NCBI GenBank assembly: GCA_024644145.1
Contig: JAHELO010000045.1
Location: 1 to 9,155, forward strand
DNA from: Christiangramia sp.
GTDB lineage: Bacteria; Bacteroidota; Bacteroidia; Flavobacteriales; Flavobacteriaceae
Direction: 5' to 3'
Length of the DNA stretch: 9,155 bases
The number at the start of each line of letters is the position of its first letter. The stretch's first letter is position 1. The notes below the pieces were generated by a model. That model searched no databases. It was not told the origin of the DNA and was given only the letters and a program-made list of their open reading frames with translations. Position numbers and translations under genes: made by a program. This document shows positions 6,056 through 9,155 of the stretch, piece by piece.

Positions 6056-8470
6056 ATGGGTTTAGAGGACTATATTAGAAAACGGGATTTTGATCAAACT
6101 CCTGAACCCGGAGCCGATTTAGATTCCTCCAATAAACACCGGTTTGTTATTCAGAGGCACCAGGCGAGTAGATTGCATTATGATCTCAGGCTGGAAATGG
6201 ATGGAGTACTGAAAAGCTGGGCCGTACCCAAGGGTCCTTCTATGCACCCGGGTGATAAGCGCCTCGCTGTACAAACTGAAGATCATCCTATTAAATATCT
6301 TACTTTTCAAGGTAACATCCCCAAAGGAAATTACGGAGCCGGGGAAATGAGTATCTGGGATCAAGGTACCTATAGTTCTGCATTGCCGGAAAAAGACCTG
6401 CTTAAACAATTTCGTTCTGGAAATCTTAAGGTTCACTTTAAAGGCAAAAAGATAAAAGGAAAATTTGCACTGGTGAGAACCAGCCGTGGCGACCAGCAAA
6501 ATCATTGGTTGCTTATTAAGAAAAAAGATTCTTATGCCACAGATCTGGCTTATAATGCTGAAGATTATACCGAATTCACTAGTTCCCGCAAAAGGGAAAT
6601 CAATATAAAGCCATTAAATCCAGAATCTGCTATAAAGCCAATGCTTGCTACTTCTACCAAAAAGATCTTTAATGATCCTGCCTGGATTTATGAACTAAAA
6701 TGGGATGGGTACCGGGTTATAGCTCATGTTAAAGACGGGAAAGTTTCGCTTACTTCCAGAAATGGAATTTCCTATAATTCAAAATTTGCCGAGATCGTGA
6801 ACGATCTAAAGGATATCCCGCACGAGGTGATCCTGGATGGGGAAGTGGTGGCACTTGATACAAACGGTCTACCAGTTTTTCAGGACCTACAGAATTATAA
6901 TAATAAGACAAAAAGCAACCTGAGGTATTATGTTTTTGACATGCTCTACCTTAATGGGCACAGCATGCTGGAATTGCCGCTTTTAGAGCGTAAAAGTCTG
7001 ATCCCGGAAGTATTGGATTCCCTAGATAAAACTTTGTATTGCGATCATATTGAAGGAATGGGAACCGCATTTTATAAAAAGGCAGTCGATGCCGGTATGG
7101 AAGGGGTAATGGCCAAAAAAGGCGACTCGACATATACGCCGGGTTACAGAACTGAAAAATGGTTAAAAATAAAACCATATGAGAGCGAAGAAGTTCTCAT
7201 CTGCGGTTATACCGAAAGTGCGGGTTCTATCTTTGGCTCCCTGATCCTCGGAATGTTTAAAGAAGGAAGGCTGAAATACGTAGGGAATTGCGGCACCGGT
7301 TTTTCCGGAAAAGAACAAAAGGAACTCCTAAAAAAATTACAACCTTTAAGAATAGAAGATAGTCCTTTTGATACTAAGATAGCCCTTAAGGGACGGGTGC
7401 CAATTTGGGTAAAACCAAAGCTTATTTGTGAGGTGAAATTTTCTGAATGGACCAAAGCGGGTAAAATGAGACATCCGGTATTTAAAGGACTAAGGGAAGA
7501 TAAAACAGTTTCAGAAATAAAAATAGACAGGGATAAGGATCTGCCCGCGAAAAAACCGGCATCTGGGAATTCACTGGAAATTAATGGCATACAGGTGAAT
7601 GTTACAAATCTCGATAAAGTTTACTGGCCTGGTGAAGGCTATCGAAAATATGATCTCATAGATTACTATCTTAATATTTCAGAATATATTCTTCCTTATT
7701 TAAAAGATCGGCCTCAAAACCTTCACAGGCATCCAAACGGAATTAATAAAGAAGGTTTCTATCAGAAAGATAATGAGGGTATGCTCGCAGATTGGGTAGA
7801 TACGGTTAAGATATATTCCAATTCTTCCAAACGTGATATAGAATATCTGCTTTGCCAGGACGAAGCCACTCTGTTATACATGGCAAATCTTGGCTGTATA
7901 GAAATCAATCCATGGAATTCAAAGATTCAGAATCTGGATGCGCCAGATTATGCCGTGATAGATCTCGACCCATCTTCGGCTAATACATTTGAAGAAGTGA
8001 TAGAGGTCGCCCAGATCACTAAAGAAATTCTGGATTCTGCAGGCATAAAAGGCCTTTGTAAAACAAGTGGTTCCAGTGGCCTGCATATTTATATTCCATT
8101 AGCCGCCAAGTATAGTTACGAGGAGGCGAGGGATTTTATTAAGCTTCTCTGCTATTATATTCAGGAGAGGGCAAATGATCTAACAACCATGGAGCGGGCT
8201 TTAAATAAAAGAAAAGGCAGGATTTATCTTGATTATCTCCAGAACAGGCGGGGGCAAACCCTTGCCTCGGCTTATTGCGTGAGGCCAAAACCAGGTGCCC
8301 CTGTATCTGCGCCTCTGGATTGGAATGAAGTAAAGCCGGGTCTCGAAATATTGGATTTTAATATTGAAAATATGCTTGAAAGAGTAGAACAGAAGGGCGA
8401 TATCTTTAAAGAAATTCTTGGCTCCGGCATAGACATGGAAAAGGCTCTGAATAGCCTGAATGAGCTGTAA
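6056..8470 (+). CDS. ligD: Multifunctional NHEJ DNA ligase D (phosphoesterase-ligase-polymerase)
   Basis: LigD processes and seals Ku-bound DNA ends using ATP. All three domains of the 804-residue protein look active. The 3'-phosphoesterase (about 25-160) has H35, H41, D43, R45, H77 and Y81, spaced exactly as the catalytic residues of the Pseudomonas enzyme (H42, H48, D50, R52, H84, Y88). The ATP-dependent ligase (about 195-490) has the adenylated lysine K215 in ELKWDG, SRNG (234-237), DGE (261-263), EGVMAK (349-354) and WLKIKP (369-374); an OB-fold follows, ending near RHPVFKGLRED. The primase-like polymerase (about 508-795) has DLD (636-638), SGSSGLHIY (671-679) and D726 in LDYLQNRRG; D638 to D726 has the same 88-residue spacing as in Pseudomonas. 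The domain order is the Pseudomonas type, not the mycobacterial one. The ATG is 3 bases after the Ku stop. No strong terminator follows. Confidence 0.97.
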   Translation: MGLEDYIRKRDFDQTPEPGADLDSSNKHRFVIQRHQASRLHYDLRLEMDGVLKSWAVPKGPSMHPGDKRLAVQTEDHPIKYLTFQGNIPKGNYGAGEMSIWDQGTYSSALPEKDLLKQFRSGNLKVHFKGKKIKGKFALVRTSRGDQQNHWLLIKKKDSYATDLAYNAEDYTEFTSSRKREINIKPLNPESAIKPMLATSTKKIFNDPAWIYELKWDGYRVIAHVKDGKVSLTSRNGISYNSKFAEIVNDLKDIPHEVILDGEVVALDTNGLPVFQDLQNYNNKTKSNLRYYVFDMLYLNGHSMLELPLLERKSLIPEVLDSLDKTLYCDHIEGMGTAFYKKAVDAGMEGVMAKKGDSTYTPGYRTEKWLKIKPYESEEVLICGYTESAGSIFGSLILGMFKEGRLKYVGNCGTGFSGKEQKELLKKLQPLRIEDSPFDTKIALKGRVPIWVKPKLICEVKFSEWTKAGKMRHPVFKGLREDKTVSEIKIDRDKDLPAKKPASGNSLEINGIQVNVTNLDKVYWPGEGYRKYDLIDYYLNISEYILPYLKDRPQNLHRHPNGINKEGFYQKDNEGMLADWVDTVKIYSNSSKRDIEYLLCQDEATLLYMANLGCIEINPWNSKIQNLDAPDYAVIDLDPSSANTFEEVIEVAQITKEILDSAGIKGLCKTSGSSGLHIYIPLAAKYSYEEARDFIKLLCYYIQERANDLTTMERALNKRKGRIYLDYLQNRRGQTLASAYCVRPKPGAPVSAPLDWNEVKPGLEILDFNIENMLERVEQKGDIFKEILGSGIDMEKALNSLNEL

Positions 8471-8552
8471 ATATTAAAAATAATATAAATCTGAAGCCGT
8501 CTCAGGGCATTTTTTGAAATAAAAACTAAATTGAGAAAAACACCTTATTTTA

Positions 8553-9155
8553 ATGCGTAAACGGTTTAAAAAAGTATTAGGGAGATATAAGAAACTAGAC
8601 CAGGTTTATATTCTGCCTTACAGAAGTTACGGTACCTATTCCCATTTATATGTGAAAGGAAGAGTCCTTGATAATGAACCTTTGCATATTGTTAAAGATC
8701 AGTCTATCTGGAAGACCATTAAAAATACCTGGAAGCAATTTGATAGTTTTGAAATACCCGAAGCCAGTATGCAGTTAATACTTCGCGATAAGGTCAATCT
8801 GCATGGGAAGACCGATGATGAAGGCTATTTCCTTTTCGATAAGACCATAAATGAGAACCTGGCAGAACATGCTACAGAAGAAGGCTGGCTTAAGTATGAA
8901 GTATACTTTAAAGATGAAACTGCTCCTAAAACCGAACTATTAAACAATCCTGCAAGGGGAGAATTCCTGGTTCCTCACGTGGAAGCAGAATACGGAGTAA
9001 TTAGTGATATTGACGATACCATCCTGCAAACCGGAGTCACCTCCTTTTTAAAATTACGGCTTTTAAAAAACTCATTGCTCACAAATGCCTATGCGAGGAT
9101 TCCTTTTAAAGGCGCTCCAGATCTCTACCAGAAATTGCATAAAGGCAAAACGGGA
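8553..9155 (+). CDS. App1-like (DUF2183) HAD phosphatase, N-terminal part (3' truncated)
   Basis: An open frame runs from ATG 8553 to the window end, giving 201 residues with no stop. The first ~25 residues are basic (MRKRFKKVLGRYKK) without a signal peptide. Residues ~26-140 look beta-rich and include TDDEGYFLF, as in the N-terminal part of bacterial App1-type proteins. From ~147 follows YGVISDIDDTILQTGV, holding the HAD-type DxDxT nucleophile motif (D152, D154, T156), then the family-typical SLLTNAYARIPFKGAP. The yeast family member App1 is a Mg2+-dependent phosphatidate phosphatase; the bacterial substrate is unproven, so lipid phosphate hydrolysis is inference. The gene begins 82 bases after ligD on the same strand with no strong terminator between, so read-through from the NHEJ operon is possible. 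The ATG has no clear Shine-Dalgarno sequence; the start is chosen because in-frame similarity begins right after it. Confidence 0.85.
   Translation, partial: MRKRFKKVLGRYKKLDQVYILPYRSYGTYSHLYVKGRVLDNEPLHIVKDQSIWKTIKNTWKQFDSFEIPEASMQLILRDKVNLHGKTDDEGYFLFDKTINENLAEHATEEGWLKYEVYFKDETAPKTELLNNPARGEFLVPHVEAEYGVISDIDDTILQTGVTSFLKLRLLKNSLLTNAYARIPFKGAPDLYQKLHKGKTG

Noticed and set aside
7207..7590. Reverse-strand open frame inside ligD
   Set aside because: It lies wholly within a region encoding conserved ligase motifs on the other strand and shows no recognisable protein features; the same holds for the antisense frames at 6119-6505 and 6951-7178, and for those within hppA and the DUF5686 gene.
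8491..8516. Possible terminator after ligD (CTGA/TCAG or GCC/GGC stem before a T run)
   Set aside because: The stem is only 3-4 bp with a 7-base loop, far weaker than the two clear terminators in this window. It may be a decayed terminator or chance, so I do not call it.

Overview
The window looks like a chromosomal segment from a marine-type member of the Bacteroidota, most likely Flavobacteriaceae (Gramella/Christiangramia-like; the genus is inference). The grounds are the moderate-to-low G+C, the C-terminal half of a DUF5686 outer-membrane protein, start codons mostly without Shine-Dalgarno sequences, a TAnnTTTG-type -7 element before ppa, and a flavobacterial-type K+-dependent membrane pyrophosphatase. 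No mobile element, CRISPR array, tRNA or rRNA is visible.

Left part (1-4234), envelope and pyrophosphate metabolism. It opens with the 3' end of the DUF5686 gene (1-1047). Then come a family I soluble inorganic pyrophosphatase (ppa, 1116-1628) with its own promoter element and a strong terminator, and an ion-pumping membrane pyrophosphatase (hppA, 1763-4180) that ends at a second strong hairpin. The same substrate, PPi, is thus hydrolysed by two adjacent but separately transcribed systems: one wastes the energy as heat, the other stores it as an ion gradient. The hppA leader contains a nested inverted repeat.

Middle (4232-5031). A reverse-strand gene for a small, very basic, all-helical protein of unknown function faces hppA and shares its terminator. 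A very AT-rich spacer of 332 bases separates it from the next operon, which points the other way.

Right part (5032-9155), DNA double-strand break repair. A tight operon encodes a small SAP/Rho_N-like protein (5032-5280), Ku (5282-6052) and a three-domain LigD (6056-8470) in the order phosphoesterase-ligase-polymerase, with gaps of only 1 and 3 bases. This is a complete bacterial non-homologous end-joining system: Ku binds DNA ends and recruits LigD, which trims 3' ends, fills in and seals. After 82 bases an App1-like (DUF2183) HAD phosphatase gene begins on the same strand and runs off the window.

The most unusual points are the extra SAP-like protein at the head of the Ku-LigD operon, the apparent relocation of the ion-gate glutamate in the membrane pyrophosphatase together with its periplasmic tail, the nested inverted repeat before hppA, and the uncharacterised basic helical protein with an atypically strong ribosome-binding site.
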